In this document: positions 40,351 to 52,887 of the stretch, piece by piece
Position numbering within the stretch: the first letter of the stretch is position 1
How the letters are laid out: each line of letters opens with the position of its first letter
Assembly (NCBI RefSeq): GCF_001949145.1
Contig: NW_019091361.1
Span: forward strand, 1,714,866 to 1,778,865
From: Acanthaster planci
Taxonomy: Eukaryota; Echinodermata; Asteroidea; Valvatida; Acanthasteridae
DNA: 64,000 nt
Reading direction: 5' to 3'
The notes under the pieces: model-generated
What the model was told of the DNA's origin: nothing
Databases searched by the model: none
What the model saw: the letters and a program-made list of their open reading frames with translations, nothing else
Position numbers and translations under genes: made by a program

Positions 40351-43300
40351 GTATGTATAATATCGCATTATATAATTTGGCATCAAGGTTCAAAATGTGT
40401 TCGTATTGAAGCAAAAAGTTCTTGAAGACCAACTGTGGACAACACCAAATTGAACAGATTAAACGCATCTTTTCTAATATCCCAAGGCCTTTTCACACGA
40501 GCGCCGAAACCGCACATCTGCGACAGTCAGCGTCACAGTGTGTGTCTTATGATGTGTGGGATTTCTTTGTGGGCTTTCACACGGTGCAATGTTTATCATG
40601 TAACTGACGTTCCTCGTTTCGCCACGATTTGAACTGGTACTTTGCTATGTTTTTAATGTTAGAATCATGCAGTACATGCAACTTTCCCGCCATGCATTTG
40701 CAGGCAATGCGTTCTTGCGGAATTCATCAGTTTATTGCGTGTCGGTACTTTGTTCCTTTCTGCTAGCCTACATGCTAGATTTAGCAGCGTGATCAGAAGA
40801 AAGATGCAAAGACCTTCCAATTTTTCGACATCACAGTTTGGAGTATCCAACCACCATTTTTGAAGATATTGACAAATGGATGCGCATGTGTAATCAGATT
40901 CAACTCAAAGGACCCTCACGACGATCGCATGCTCTGCATCCACACGGCTGATCGCGGTGATCATTACACAGATTTTGCATCCATGCGAAGTTTTGGAGGA
41001 GGTCTCGATCGTCGCGATGATCGCTCGGGACCTGTGCTATAACCATGTGATTTTTTGACAGAGGTTGACCTTCACACGACACGATATCACTGCAATTGTA
41101 ACATCGATGTAATTTCATAACATAGGACCTCTGTTATCAGCGCTCATGTGAAAAGGCCTCCAGCCAGTAAAGTAAGATAAACAGGCTTGTATACATAATA
41201 CATGTACATGTTTTCCACCCTTATAGAAAAGAATTTGTTTGCATGTTAAAAGGTCCTCCCAAAGTTTACTGTGTTTTAAAATCAACAGATATGTTTCTCT
41301 TGCTGTAAAAAGATGAACAGTTAAGATCAGTATGGTTTGAAATTCTAGCCTCCTCTCTCTTTTCAAGGCCTCTGGGCTTTTATCAGCTTTGGTGCTACAA
41401 TGTATTTTGGGGGTTCATTTGTCTCAGATTTCTGATGTAATATGGCAAAATTATCAGCACTCCAAGCAAAACACTCAGCGACTATACAAGAAGGAGAATC
41501 TGCGATTGGAGCTGGAAAGAATTATTCAATCAAAATACCAAGGTAAAAAGAAATGTTTATTGCAACTGAGAAAAGGATTAATCTTGTAAGTGGCTAAGAG
41601 TTGATTTGTGGCTAATCTATTTGGTGCCCAATGGAATAAAATAGATCAACTTGTCTTCTCTACTGCTTTGCGCTATTCAGTAAATAAGTAAACAGTAAAC
41701 AAGTAAATAAGTAATTCAGTAAACAAATCTGTAATTCAAAGGGGTTTACGTTTTCCACTGGTGTGCACTGATATCAGCTAAAACACTGTAGTACTTGTTG
41801 TAATAACCAAAATGTAAAGGGCCATCATTTAGTTTGGGTCACCAAGGTGCACCTATCAGGTTTCTGCCCAAGGTTGGCACCCTAAATATGAACTGTCCAT
41901 GCGGTGGAGATGATCGATTTTGTGTACATTTTGCAGGCTCCATGCTCTTCCTTGTCGGGTCATCACTAAATGGCTTTGCTACCAACAGCAGTGATACTGA
42001 CCTGTGCCTCATGGTCAGCAACAAAGAGGTAAGCCAACTGAGGCTCAATCCTGTATACTTTGTCAGGTGCATGCAACAGATCGACAGAGGCCCTCGTGTG
42101 GTGGGTATTCAAATATTGCTGTCTGGTAAGCTGAGGGCGCCCAGTCTCTGTTCTACTGTTGTGGGTGTGTGCCCCCACTGAATGACACAGATATCGGTTG
42201 TCAGTTACTAAAGAGTTCTTGCTCTGGCCAGTACCATGTTGGGAGGACATTTTGTTTCAGGATAATTTGGACTATATTGTGAGGACTTTCGAGTGTCCCC
42301 ATAAAAGTTTTTCTTGGCATAATAGTTACTGTTTAGCAAGCATGTGGACCGTGCGACTAGGGAACAGATATGAGAGTCAACACTTGTGAGTAGGCCACAT
42401 GACATCCTTCGACAATTAGGCACAAAGCAGGAATACTTCTGTTCTCAACTTGAGTGCAATTGTAGAAACAGAATGACCACAAATGGCTGAAATTTATGTA
42501 GAAACGTCTCTACGTAGTTTTCCCACTTCAGTGCTTCCGTTGGCCATAGTCCCTCTGAATTTCTGGCTAATTACAAATTGTTTTGTGTAATTTCTCAGTC
42601 AAACCTGTAGTCAGAACAAACTTTGTACACACGTGCTAATCTTGATGCATAATTAGTTCACACTACTCCAAACATGGCTATGATTTTTACATGTAGTATT
42701 CAGGAATCAGTAAATGGTGTGCTACAACCTCGTTCTTATGGGTATGATCTTGCCGTGCCATGTTGGTTCCCACCATTTCCTTGCGCGATCAGACCCCTGG
42801 TATTATATAATTTAAATATCCTACTATTGGGGATATTTAAATTAGGTCTTTAGTCAGTGTTTTTACGCACGACGCAGATTTATGCGTGTGATTGACTTTC
42901 CTTTTATGTATATTTATTCTGAATAGCCAGTCACCGTCTTTGTTTAATTTTACACAACAAGGGACTAGTGAAGGGACATGCACACAGCCCATGGAGTCGA
43001 GGATGGGTGTGCTAAATTATTAACAAGGTTCTTTCCTTCTGTTACCCTCTGTAGCTTAACCAGAAGTATCATGCAGCCTACATCTTGAATGTTCTACATA
43101 AGCTGCTGTTAGAGAGAAGCAGTAAGTCGCTCAATGGGTGAACAAGTAAAACGGACCTCGACCTGAAGTTTTTTGACTAACCCGCCAGGAAGTTAACTTA
43201 GTTTTTCACTGGCCCACCGGAATTTTCACAAGCCCACTGGACATTATTCAGCAAAACTAACTTTTGAGTGAGTTGTTTAACTGTTACTGTGGAGTCGTGC

Positions 43301-46300
43301 TGTCAATTTAAAAACTTTGAAGTTGAGGATTCACAGCTGTTACAATTAATAATGTACATTTTACATCGGTAACCTTTGATTTATTCATCTTTACAAATAA
43401 GACAAGTAACTGGTAAGTGTTTCTTTACTAGCCTGCTGGCTAGTTAAAGAATGCATTTGACTATTAAACCCAGAGCAGTTTCTGTTACTAGAAATTATAC
43501 ACCGGTCTTTTGCTAAGGTTTGGGACCTGAGTAAAACTTTACTGAAACAGATATTCCTGAAGAAATGGGTTTCTGACTTGAAGGGTTAATATTTTCCCAC
43601 AAAAGTTGTTTTTGTTGTTCTGATTCCACAGATTTTGTTTCTGAAGCTCAAGTTATCTATGCTAAAGTCCCAATCCTGAAATTTGTGTGCTCGCGGACCT
43701 ACAGGTATGACTGCAGATGATTTTACCCCCCCCCCCACAATGAAAGCAGCAGATTTTGTTTTTATTGGCTCTCGTGGTCCTAAATCAAATGCTTCACTTT
43801 GAAATTGCGCATTTGCTTTCCTAAGAAGCATGCTTACATTGCAGGAGTCAAAAATGTGGGGCTAAAATGCCACTGGGCCATTTTATGGGTGAGTTCCGAA
43901 AATGAGCATAGAGGACTAAAACATACAGGTTCAGAAATTTGATAAATCCTTTTCCATATCGGTTTCTTGCACACAGTGGCCTGGATTGTGACATAAATAT
44001 CAACAATTCCACTGTAAGTACTCATCCATGAGACATGTTTCTGATCTTATTTACGGAGCTAAGCTTTTGAGTTTGATAGGGAGGCCTTTTGGATCAAACT
44101 TGGCATTGTGGCACTTACAATGTACTCTGCACTTTGTCCTTAATGTTGGTACTCACTGTATCTATCCAGCCCGGAGAACAATTTCAAAACTGGGATTGAA
44201 TCTTGTGCTTGTGCTTTTTATCATCTACCTGCCTAAGCCACTGGTCCTTTCAAAAAGAATTAAAAGCAGTCAGTTCAACATTAGTGAGATCTTTGCCTGG
44301 CTGTGACAGGAATCAAAATTTCTTACCCATTGGATACACAATAAATGAACATCTTTCATAGCACCTGTTCCTGTTTTGGAATTTTTTTCCCTGTAGGGAA
44401 TCAGAAACACTCACCTGCTGCAGACTTACTCAAAAAGTAAGTACAAGTCATTCTCCGACCAAATACCGTCATGGTGAGATTCTTTTCAGATCTTGTTTGA
44501 AATCAAACATATGGACTGTAATGGACACATCAGAAGCTTGTGAACAATTTTTCCAATGTATGTCCAAAAAAGCTAACAACCACAAAAATCATTAAGTGAA
44601 AGTGCCATCCAGAAGGTATTACTCTGGAGTGTTGTAGTTGAGTCCATCACAAGTCCCTGTAAATGTCCATCACAAGTCATTCAGTCTTAAACCAAGTCAC
44701 AAGCTATTCAACTGAGCTTGAGACAAAAGCATTCTTTTGTCAGTGTTCACCCTGTTACTTACGACTAGCCTTGTCAAGGGACTTCTGATCGAACTCGACT
44801 CCAACTCTGTTGCTCATGGAACAGAAAATTGTTGATCGCAGCAATTATAGTGCAGCTTGGAACACATTGCTTACCTTTCATTGAATGTATGCACCTGTAG
44901 TTGACTGGCGTGTTGCTCCACTGGTGATTCTCATCAAGCAGTGGGCCTCTGCTCAGGGCATCAACGATGCAAGTCAAGGGACGCTGTCCAGTTACTCGCT
45001 GGTACTCATGGTAATCAGCTACCTCCAAGGTATCTTCCTTCAGAATTTAAAGGTCTTAGCTTTGGTAGTTAGGGCTAATTGTTAACCATCTTAATACTGG
45101 TGACTGACAATACAGTGCTCCACCAAGAGTTAGCTACACAGAGGTCATTTTTTGCTGCACATTATGGGAAATATCAACAAAGTTTCTTTGCAGGGTGCAC
45201 CAAGATAACTTCAATTTTTCGGGGAAGATTTGTTGGATTATTTTGAATAGCAGTTTTAATTAAAACTTTCTTCTTTCTTTTGATTGGAATGTCCCAATCT
45301 ATCAAAATTTCCCCAAGCTGTCAACTGACATGCAGTCAAATGCTAATTGTGGCAAGGCTGTCTATAATCAGTGATAACATTCTGTATAGAATAAGTGTGA
45401 CATCATTTTGAACCAGAAAGTGTAGGGTAAACGAATAGAGTGCACGGGCATATTGGTTCTCATGCTAATGCCTTTTACACCCCTATTTATGCATGTGACA
45501 TATTCACTTAGGTAAGCTATAGCTGTACATAATGAAGTCCTAGTAATTTTGTCTCACTGTAATTTGGTTTGGTTTGGTTTCTTATTTCCATTTTGCAACA
45601 ATCACAAAATTACATTGATAAAGTGTATTGGTAAAGTTCTTTAAGTCATAACTTGTTCCAGTTTAAAAAAAGTAGACGCAAAATGGGGGTGACATCCAGA
45701 GGAGGTAGAATCCTGGATCCCCCAGACTGCTGTTAAGTGATGCAGTTAATTGATATAATATTTCACATTAAATAGACTTAAGCACAGTTGTCAATCCCCC
45801 CCCCCAAAAAAAACAAAAATACCGGGTATATGTATTAAAAAAGAGAACCAAATAATTAGTGTCTTGTGTCTTTTGAACATGTATAGCGTAGGGCAGTACA
45901 CTTTATAATTTAGATGGAATTTATTAATGTAAAATTGAGAACGGTTCATCTATCTGATCCTAGGGTTTGTATTGCATTTTATTTTCAGTCAAATGCAAGC
46001 CATGTATTCTTCCTTGTCTTCATCAGACACACTCAGTGAGTATTAATGTCATCGATCTTGGAACTTTCTCATGTTTTTGCTATGTGATTTGAAATCAGTG
46101 TTTCCCAGTGCCAACAGGGACTCAACCTTTCCTCAGATCGGCTGACTTCCTCCGTTTTTATTTCTCATGCATGCCTTACAAACAGGAAAATTGTGGCCAG
46201 TGCTACGCAGTGTCAGCGTCTGAAAATTTGGGTATAAATCGATTTGTACAATGCAGCTTAATCTCCCCCAAACCCTAGCAGGCATTAGGCCTGTGGTCTG

Positions 46301-48572
46301 CCCCAGGCATTAGAGATGGTGCTTATATGTGCTCTTGAAAGCTGGGGAAGGACACATCATGTGCTTTAGTGGGTTTGTCGCCAGCTTTCTGTCAAGAGCT
46401 ATGTAATATCTTCTCATGAAGAGAAACCTCACAGCACATGTGCCCAGTGAAATTGTCGATAGCAATTCTTGGATTTTTTTTTCTTCGTTAGTGGGCCCAT
46501 TATGCACAGGGTTTATAATATCACCATAAAAGCCTCAGAAACCTCAGAAAATAACAAGTAAATGTGAACGATTAAACGGGAGTTGGGTTAGCGTAGTGGT
46601 TCCTTCCTCACCTTCCACCTCTGCGGCCCAGGTTCGATTCCCGGCTTGGTCCACATGTGGATTGGGTTTTCAGTCCCTACATGATTCCATGGGTTTTACC
46701 CAGAATATTCCTCTGGGATTTTCCTCCCCCCTAAAATTGTAACTGCTTCTCACTGTCTCCTCTCTACAGGTTTCTTCAGGCTTGCAAGCCACAGTGCCTA
46801 GGGCGCTTTTGAGGAATCCTTGGTGTCATTACCAGAAATAAATAATAATGATATTAAACTTTCTAAACTGATCTTCTGTTTGAGTTAAATAGTTCTGTAG
46901 TTTGTTTGAAACACTTACCAACACCTAAAATGAAAATGGGTTATCAGCATTAGATCGCCATTCCATATTTTTGAGGACAGGGAATTAGTTAACATGTTCA
47001 TAAGCAGTTTCCTAAGCTAAAGCTTTATGATGTGAGCTGCTAAATGACATTGCAATATTCTTCATGTTTTTCTTTCTCCCCAGAGCACCTTCAACTCGCA
47101 TTCTGATGTTCGCTTCCTGTACGACACGCATCCAAACAACCCTCTCCCAAGCCACATTGTATTCAGGTCCAAGAACACGGATTCATTGTGGGACCTCCTG
47201 AGGGGCTTCTTTGAATACTATGTGGAAGAATTCAGGTTCCAGACCAACGTAATCTGTGTACGGCTCGGCAATACCTACCCTCTTCGTGATGCTCTGTACG
47301 GGTCCAGAGACTGGGTCAACAAGTACATCTACATTGAAGGTGGGAGCCCCAAGTTTTCTATTATTATTATTATTATTAATTTATTCAGGCAGATTCAAAC
47401 TATACAACACGCAATATACATACAATAAAAATTATATCCAAAATATAATTAAAAAAAGAGGATCAATACAGATTGAAAAAGGAGGCACACATGTAGACAG
47501 TCAATCAATATAAAAGACGAGGAATGATCAAGCAAGAGACAGACATACATAAGAAAAAAAACAGACAAAAAAACGACAGTGCAGGACTGCCTTGGAGAAA
47601 AACAAGAGTGGAAAATATCACTTTCGCCAAAAGGGCGTGCCACTCCGACCCTGCGCAACAATCAGTTCAGACACACAAACACAAAACGAGGGACATCACA
47701 ACGACAAATCCCACCAATTTGTAAACACACCACACAGACACAAAGGAAAGGACACGAGGAGGAAAAAAAGGCCTTGTACAATGAACTGCAATGGTTCCTG
47801 AACTGCTGCAGTAGAGCCAATCATTCACTGACGATCCAAGCAACTGGAGGATTAGCGTTTGATTTGTTTGAGGCAGAACGCTGGTTGATGCTCTCTGCTG
47901 AATTTAGACCGTAACAAATGAGCTGTAAAACTTCTGAATCTCCTTTTTTTTCAGTTTGTTTGTTTTTTTCCCACGCCAGAAAGGTTGGGTCACGTTCTCA
48001 CCGTGTGCTGCGAAACTTTGGGGACTACATATAATTTTTTACAAGCTCATTCAAAAAGTGTGGAGCAGCATGGTTGTCTGGCTGTGTGTAAAAGTCATTC
48101 TAGGTTTTGAAATGAGGAGTCACAACCTAACTGGGTGATTACGGCGAACATTATTCAGGCTGAGTGTTTTAGATGTTAAGAAACAGAAGCCAGTTGGCCA
48201 CAGAGGGCTAGTTTTAGATCACTGAAATTGTTAGTTGCTTCAAAATGTGCGATCCACAATGCCTTGTCCAGGACATCATCACAAGTTCACGAGTGTATCA
48301 AAGTGTTTGTTTAAATGTCATGTTCCTGCAATTTCAGCGTGTGGTCAGTTTTTTTACTTCTTCTATGCACAGAGCCTTTTGATAGAAACAACACTGCCCG
48401 GGCTGTTTACAACGATGCAAACTTCAGGAAGATAATGCGGACGTTTGAGAAGACGCATCAGAAATTGTCACTCATCAGCGAGTCGGATTTGGAGGATCCA
48501 GAGGAAGTGTTGAACTTCAGATATGACAGGTCATCGAAAGACACGCCCCCAATAAAAAAGAAAAAGAGATGA
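38773..48572 (+). CDS. TENT2: GLD2/TENT2-type cytoplasmic poly(A) polymerase
   Basis: Non-canonical nucleotidyltransferase that adds short poly(A) tails to cytoplasmic mRNAs and some miRNAs. Coding exons: 38773-38966, 39660-40350, 41428-41542, 41937-42028, 43055-43121, 43632-43704, 43977-44013, 44397-44436, 44901-45029, 45989-46035, 47084-47339, 48373-48572; 1941 nt, 646 residues, phases consistent at every join. The catalytic core closely resembles vertebrate GLD2: VGSSLNGFATNSSDTDLCL, INDASQGTLSSYSLVLMV, EPFDRNNTARAVYND. It is longer than human (484 residues) because of an extended N-terminus. The start ATG at 38773 is the first in frame in its exon but is the least certain point. No RNA-binding domain is seen; relatives use partner proteins (GLD-3, CPEB). 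Confidence 0.93.
38994..39230. mobile_element. Miniature inverted-repeat element in GLD2 intron 1
   Basis: Arms of about 45 bp: aattccagaaattaggggtc (left) and gaccccatatttctggaatt (right), continuing to gtccctgttaca/tgtaacagggac. The centre is about 140 bp and non-coding. It begins about 28 bp after the exon 1 donor. Confidence 0.8.
41428..44013 (+). CDS. TENT2: GLD2 exons 3-7: nucleotidyltransferase catalytic part
   Basis: Residues about 296-423. The GSS helix-turn (341-343) and metal-binding Asp353 and Asp355 in SSDTDLCL are visible. The third carboxylate is Asp416 in DCDININNS, aligned with FDLNVNN of vertebrates. Exon 7 is only 37 nt and was placed by frame and this motif. Confidence 0.9.
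42809..42843. repeat. Small perfect hairpin in GLD2 intron 4
   Basis: aatttaaatatcc and its exact complement are separated by 9 bases. The stem is AT-rich, and no role is inferred. Confidence 0.8.
44397..48572 (+). CDS. TENT2: GLD2 exons 8-12: central and PAP-associated domain
   Basis: Residues about 424-646: GIRNTHLLQTYSK, then WRVAPLVILIKQWASAQGIN, SQGTLSSYSLVLMVISYLQ, the short exon 10 (VKCKPCILPCLHQTHS), DLLRGFFEYYVEEF and DWVNKYIYIE. The tail ends in a basic PPIKKKKR that could act as a nuclear signal. Exon 10 (47 nt) is the weakest call but is needed to keep frame. Confidence 0.88.
46578..46858 (+). mobile_element. tRNA-derived SINE in GLD2 intron 10
   Basis: The head has an A box (ggttagcgtagtgg) and a B box (ggttcgattcc) at 46631, spaced as in a tRNA gene. 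It is followed by about 200 bp of unrelated body and an aataaataataatgat tail. The tRNA cloverleaf is degraded, so this is a retroposon rather than a tRNA gene. Confidence 0.8.
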
Positions 48573-48793
48573 TTTCAAGAAAACTGCAGCTGAAGCGCAA
48601 GCTTGTCATCAACCGAGAAAAGTTTGCCCATCTCTCGTGAATACGGAAGGTGCCCCCCCACACACAGTGCCAAATACAGCTGGATTTAAGAGATGTGGCA
48701 GCAATAGGCCAGTCCTTCTGTCGGCCAACTAATGGATTGTTAAATTCCAAGGATGAGTGAGACTGATAGCTCCTCAGAAAACCTTTTTGCCAT

Positions 48794-48799
48794 AATAAA
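48794..48799 (+). terminator. Candidate GLD2 polyadenylation signal
   Basis: AATAAA about 220 bases after the GLD2 stop, the first canonical hexamer downstream apart from the AATAAA that overlaps the coding end at 48551. Confidence 0.4.
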
Positions 48800-51155
48800 T
48801 GGAAATCAGCGAGAAGCTGATCCATTGATAGTGGCACCAGTGGTGGAAAGATATTCAAAGAAAGCAGTCCAAGCCACTTCCTGCAGGAGCAAAAGATGGC
48901 GAGTTGTTTTTTTTTTAACTGAAGAATGGAATCACTTTGATGGGAACTCACAGCATGTGTTGTTCAGGTACATGGGTGCTTCTGGACGGGAGCGGCTGCT
49001 TGGGTAGAACCAATTGAAGCCTGTCTTTTCTTTGCCGATGAGGGGGTGCTCTCAGTCAAAGCAGACTGTGGAAGTAAAGATCAATTCAAAGTACCCCTGT
49101 AGGCGCCGTGAACCAGCTTGTCAACAGAAAATTGGACGGCAGTGTGGCCATGTCTTTATTTTTGATTCCATATTAGTTTCTCCGTTTATTTTAGATATGT
49201 CTATCATTGTTCTCATCTATTATCATTGATCGACTTGAATGGGCAAGAGGAATGCTTGAAGTTACTGTACATTTGTAACCTCAGTACATGATGAGGCAGT
49301 GTTCACATGGTTGATATCTGGAAGTACGCAGACACTGTATGGTGCTATTCTTAGATAAAATACCAATGGGTCTTCAGTTTTGCACTCTCTGGTTATTAAT
49401 CCAATTAGGAAAGTGCTGAGGACTGCTCTCTTGTGCCGCATCTGCAGAAAATGGAGAGGTCTGGTAATATGATACATGTAGCTTTATTTCCATGCAGTTA
49501 TCTCGTGGCAAAGTAATAGGGACGTCATTAAGAAATTCCCCCGCCAGTAATTTGTCGTAGCAAGAGGGTAATGTTTTCCATTGAAATTTGATAGGATATC
49601 TGTAATGTTGGAAGACTATGAAGACAGAGTTCTATCACAAAGGTCCATCAGAACTAAACCTGGAATGCTGGTTTTCTTGTACTCGGATTTCGACTGGGGT
49701 ATTGTTCCCCCCCCCCTTCCTCGCCAACATTTAGCAGGTCCTTGAATGGCTGATGCCTAGTGGTCTCACAGATAGCTGTAAGACATTTTCTTGTGATCAC
49801 CTGTGTACCTGTAGTTATCTGTCACAGTGTGGATATTTGTGCGCACAAGAGTGATTTTTGGAGTGGCTCTGTTGAAGCATCTTGTCATGTGAGAAACTGG
49901 TACATGTACTGACATTTCGACACCACTTCTGGAAACCATCATGAAAACTGCTATTGCCAATGTCCTCTAAACATAGCTCATCAGGATTGTCAATTCACTT
50001 TTTGTACGAATATTTACCTGCGTAATATGTTAAGATCATTCATTTTAAAGCTTTTTTTTATAATTTCACGTCAGCAATATCGTTGGCTCCTTTATGACAC
50101 AGACAACAGGAAAGTTATTGGCGTATTGGTTGTCAGCAATTTTGGCCATATTATATGAATGCACAATCCGATAAAGCAAACTCTTTATAGAAACTCAAAA
50201 TTGATGTGGAGAGTTTGCAGCAAAGTACATGGAGGTGTTGCAAAATTATTAATCAGATTAATCTATGGAGATATATATGCATAAAGTGAAACATGATTTT
50301 TAAATTTAGTTTTTGAAGTTGATAATATTCAGAAGCAACCCGATGTTAAGAAAGTTTCTGAATCTTTTCCAAATGTGCAGAAATTGTTTAGAAAGTTCTG
50401 GGGTAAAGTTCTTTTCATAGAAGGGAAAGGAAGATTTTTCTCAATTTCAACAAAATCTGAGAATATTCGCTGAAATCTGTGGCCAAATTTTTGGAACTAG
50501 ACAGAGCTTTTTTTGTTGGTGGTGGGAGTCTGAAAGGTCTGTTATAATTAGTGCATTTCCTTTAAGGAGACATGTACTTTTATCAAGAGGATCAATACAA
50601 AAGTTTTCAGTTGTGAAAGACTTAAAGTTCCCAATTTTAGAAAGAGTGAGTTATGCATATCTGTGAAAGCTGATTGCCAATCTTGTCTTTATCACTTGTT
50701 CTCAGATGACTGTATATTGACGGTGGAATTCTAGGAAACATTTTTAGAAAAAGGGGCACAAATTTTCTTTATATTCAATAAGCCCGGCATATGTCGTTTT
50801 AAGCATTAAACTGTCAGGAAACAAGTATATTTTTTTGATGCTAAACATTGTTTGATTTGCAATTTATTTATATTATTGAACAGGAAAGTTATCAATTAAA
50901 GTTCAAGTTAGCAAATTACATCATGTATGAAACTGGAAATCTTTTGATGGTCGACTTCGGTACTTAATGTTTTTAACTGCCTACCTTTAGGTGATGATCC
51001 TGGAGATCAGAGTGTGATCGTCACCAACACCCCTGACATTTTGATGCGCTATCATTTTAAATTTCCGTTTATCATTCCTGATGACAAACTTTGTTATTTA
51101 CGTGCCTGGTCATTATGGAACAAAAATGGTACTGATCTACTGATTTTGCAACACG

Positions 51156-51498
51156 TGTCGGGCAAGTGAGGGCGTATCCCGTCCCACGTGCCTTTGTACT
51201 TGTGTTCGTTTTGAGCCGCAGACGATAGCTCTTCAAAAACTTGTCTGGTATCCAGCAGACTCAAACGTTTTACTATATAAGATGTGCGGAGAAATCAAAC
51301 TACTATCTCGCCGCGGAGAGATCGTGTGCCACCGCCGAAACGAAAAGGTCGACGGTTGTAGGTTAACGAGGAGGGACAATCAGACTGAGACTACGTTGTG
51401 ATACTGCTGTATTCGAGTAAATAAGACTTTGTTGTGATAATGTTAAGAAAAATTTGTTCCAAAAGAACGTGCCTTTGCTTATCACATTGAATGTGTCA
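51156..51498 (+). mobile_element. Probable solo LTR
   Basis: A 343-bp unit starting TGTCGGGC and ending GTCA, flanked by acacg and acgcg (4 of 5 match, possible target duplication). It contains TATA (tactatataa at 51271) and a downstream gagtaaataagac poly(A)-like signal in LTR order. Base composition is richer in CpG than the surroundings. No internal retroelement sequence lies next to it. Confidence 0.5.
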
Positions 51499-52311
51499 AC
51501 GCGACAGGCGATATCATTGTGAGCACATTGTCGTGTTCAACGGATACGCTTCGCGCGCGTCGCTAGTTGAAGTGTAGTGTGTAGTGTGCTCGTAGTGTGT
51601 ATGCACACATTTGACGTAGATTAGCTCCCGTCAGCTAGGGTTGGGTGTGATCCCTACTTTTTGGACCATAAGTGCCAAAGTATACACTTTCTAGTAACAT
51701 CCTCAGGCTGTGGAAAATGACTTCTCACTCAGAATTAACTAGTTCAGTTGTCACCACAAGATCTTGAAGGACTTGGGCCTACTTCCCGAGGCTGAAAGGG
51801 TAAGTTTCAATTGATATACACAAAGCCAAGTTGTATAATTTATAAGCTTAAAATTTGGTTGAAACAAAAATGTAGATGTCCATAAACTGAAGGTATTCAA
51901 GGATTGCCAATATAAAGCTCCATTGCTGTTGTGTTGGTGATCATGGAATATCTGCATGTATGTAGGCCTATGTTGTTGTTACCCGTCAAAATCTAAACGC
52001 TGCCATAGAGATCCCGCAGTTACAGGTATGAATGCAGAAAAAAATTCCTTGAAAAACTAACTTTTATTTGACTGTGGTCATGACTTTGTATGCCTTTGGT
52101 GTACTTTAATAACCGAAAGCTTACATGTTGAAAAAGAGACCTAGGCCTATTTTAAAAAACGGCTTTTAGATTTTGTTTGTAACAGCACAATGTAAGCCCT
52201 ACATGTAATTATGTTCAAAAATGTGTTAGATTAGGCGATAAGGTCCCCTTTTAAAGAAGAATGGCTTGAAAGCACTCTGATCCACCAATTTGGAGAAATT
52301 AATAATCTTAA

Positions 52312-52887
52312 CCACTTGCTGCTGGGTGCTTTTAAAAATGCAGTGCACACATACGGGAGATTTTCAGGATTTTCAGTTTCAAAATTCTCCAAAAATTCAT
52401 CATTTCATTTAATGGACGTTTACATCTACACAAATGACTGTCTGGTGGCCACTCTAAGCTGACAGGCAACCTTCATTGACTCCTGAGTATTCAGCCAGGC
52501 CTGCCGCCCTGTAAAAAGAGCTCAGAATTGTGAGGTGTTGCGTAATTTCCTTTGTCCCCAGTAAATGCGAGTGGCGTCTTTTCAAGCGCGGCTGGATTAG
52601 CATGCGGCGGTGCTGTGTTGGTCATCAATGCGGCCCTGGAGCACTTTTGTCCGTGGTGCTAATCAGCGGGCGCGCTATGCCCAAAACAGTGGTATACTGT
52701 TTAAAAACAGTGACAGATTACCTTCGAAAAATGCAAGCCAAAAAATGATGGCAATACCCAGCAGCAGGTCTTTTGTTCCGAGTACGGTCTTTTGTTACAC
52801 GAACCAGCTCTTTTGTCCCATTTCGGGCACCTCAGCTCTGCGTATAAACCCATGGTGCTCAAAACGGGGTGCCCCGGCAGCAAGTGG
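52312..52887 (-). mobile_element. piggyBac-like non-autonomous element, full-size inverted copy
   Basis: 576 bp. The left end is ccacttgctgctgggtgc preceded by TTAA; the right end is gccccggcagcaagtgg followed by TAAA (decayed TTAA). It matches 27808-28394 in reverse complement along its length, including 'gaccaacacagcaccgccgc' against 'gagccacacagcaccgctgc'. Confidence 0.82.

Noticed and set aside
46578-46655. Functional tRNA gene
   Set aside because: A and B boxes are present but the acceptor stem and anticodon arm do not fold well, and the sequence continues into a SINE body.
47358-47914. Overlapping frames in the last GLD2 intron as an alternative exon
   Set aside because: Repetitive AT-rich and CACA-rich sequence with no homology; the phase-matched exon at 48373 explains the gene.
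50990-51040. C/D-box snoRNA-like GTGATGA...CTGA
   Set aside because: Boxes are too close together and there is no terminal stem.
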